Shown: positions 5,896-6,246 of the stretch, one piece after another
How positions within the stretch are numbered: position 1 is the stretch's first letter
Layout of the letters: every line of letters starts with the position of its first letter
Source of the DNA: Fidelibacterota bacterium
Lineage (GTDB): Bacteria; Fidelibacterota; Marinisomatia; Marinisomatales; J089
Length of the DNA: 6,246 bases
Direction: 5' to 3'
Assembly: GCA_003695105.1 (NCBI GenBank)
Contig: RFIZ01000068.1
Span: 1-6,246, forward strand
Translations under genes and position numbers: made by a program
Notes under the pieces: model-generated
Seen by the model: the letters and a program-made list of their open reading frames with translations, nothing else
Databases searched by the model: none
Told to the model about the DNA's origin: nothing

Positions 5896-6246
5896 ATGAA
5901 TCGACGCATTGTGTCCCTTATGGCGCTGATGGTATCCCTGACCGGAGCGCAAACCCTGAAATCTTTTGAAGCGGATATTTATCCCGAATATTACACGGAT
6001 GGAGTAATGGTGGAATATCTGGGTGAATTGGAGCCGGGTTCCCTGGCGCCGGCCGTGGAATTCATGGTTCCGGCCGGTACGGATTCCGCTTTTTCGGTCC
6101 AGCAAACGGAGGATGAAGCCAACCCGGTCATTACCCTGTTACCGCTGAAACAGCGGGGAGGGGAAACCTGGGTCTCCGTCATTCCGCACAACAATACCTT
6201 CCGCTTTTTTGCTTTCTACACACCTTTCCCGGTCGGCAAGGGTACC
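5896..6246 (+). CDS. Exported protein of unknown family, 5' part only
   Basis: The first 117 codons of a gene that continues past the window; the frame has no stop. The N-terminus is a signal peptide: a basic start (MNRR), a hydrophobic core (IVSLMALMVSL) and a short polar end (TGAQT), with likely cleavage around residues 18-20. There is no lipobox cysteine, so it is probably periplasmic, outer-membrane associated or secreted rather than a lipoprotein. The mature part (about 20-117) alternates beta-type stretches such as GVMVEYLGEL (36-45), AVEFMVPAG (53-61), TWVSVIP (93-99) and FRFFAFYTPF (104-113), without cysteines or an obvious catalytic motif. This suggests a beta-sandwich or adhesion-like domain, which is inference only. 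I do not recognise the family. It follows a 174-base gap and a possible terminator, so it is probably transcribed separately from the upstream operon. Confidence 0.75.
   Translation, partial: MNRRIVSLMALMVSLTGAQTLKSFEADIYPEYYTDGVMVEYLGELEPGSLAPAVEFMVPAGTDSAFSVQQTEDEANPVITLLPLKQRGGETWVSVIPHNNTFRFFAFYTPFPVGKGT

Noticed and set aside
6241..6246. The window ends exactly at GGTACC (a KpnI site), hinting at a cloning boundary.
   Set aside because: The same hexamer occurs internally at 4735-4740, and the window start shows no such site, so it is probably coincidence.

Overview
The window is a compact piece of a Gram-negative bacterial chromosome of moderate GC content (about half, judged by eye). 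Lipopolysaccharide genes (a family 9 glycosyltransferase and a Kdo transferase) indicate an outer membrane with LPS. The Kdo transferase reads like the Bacteroidetes-type branch (HAASFGEYE, FFSPSGFE, GVHNVMEPA). The ftsY-rimO adjacency is, from memory, common in Bacteroidetes and relatives. I therefore infer a member of the FCB superphylum, possibly an uncultured lineage such as Marinimicrobia or Calditrichota, but the sequence here cannot settle this.

Layout, all on the + strand: the 3' end of a GT9 heptosyltransferase-like gene (1-369); a Kdo transferase, waaA/kdtA (366-1652); a fused double-ATPase ABC protein of the EcfA/CbiO type (1645-2979); a CDP-alcohol phosphatidyltransferase, probably pgsA (2948-3520); the SRP receptor ftsY (3537-4421); and the ribosomal protein S12 methylthiotransferase rimO (4411-5721). 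A 174-base gap follows, with a weak hairpin plus T-run that could be a terminator. The 5' part of an exported protein of unknown family (5896-6246) then runs off the end.

The first six genes overlap (4, 8, 32 and 11 bases) or are 16 bases apart, so they look like one translationally coupled operon. Its theme is the cell envelope and membrane biogenesis: LPS inner core synthesis, anionic phospholipid synthesis, co-translational targeting of membrane proteins, plus one ribosome-modifying enzyme. The ABC protein has no membrane partner in view.

The feature most worth a second look is the ABC protein. Its altered catalytic residues all fall in one of the two composite ATP sites, leaving the other canonical. 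I see no RNA genes, CRISPR arrays, insertion sequences or other mobile elements. The rest is well-known housekeeping content.
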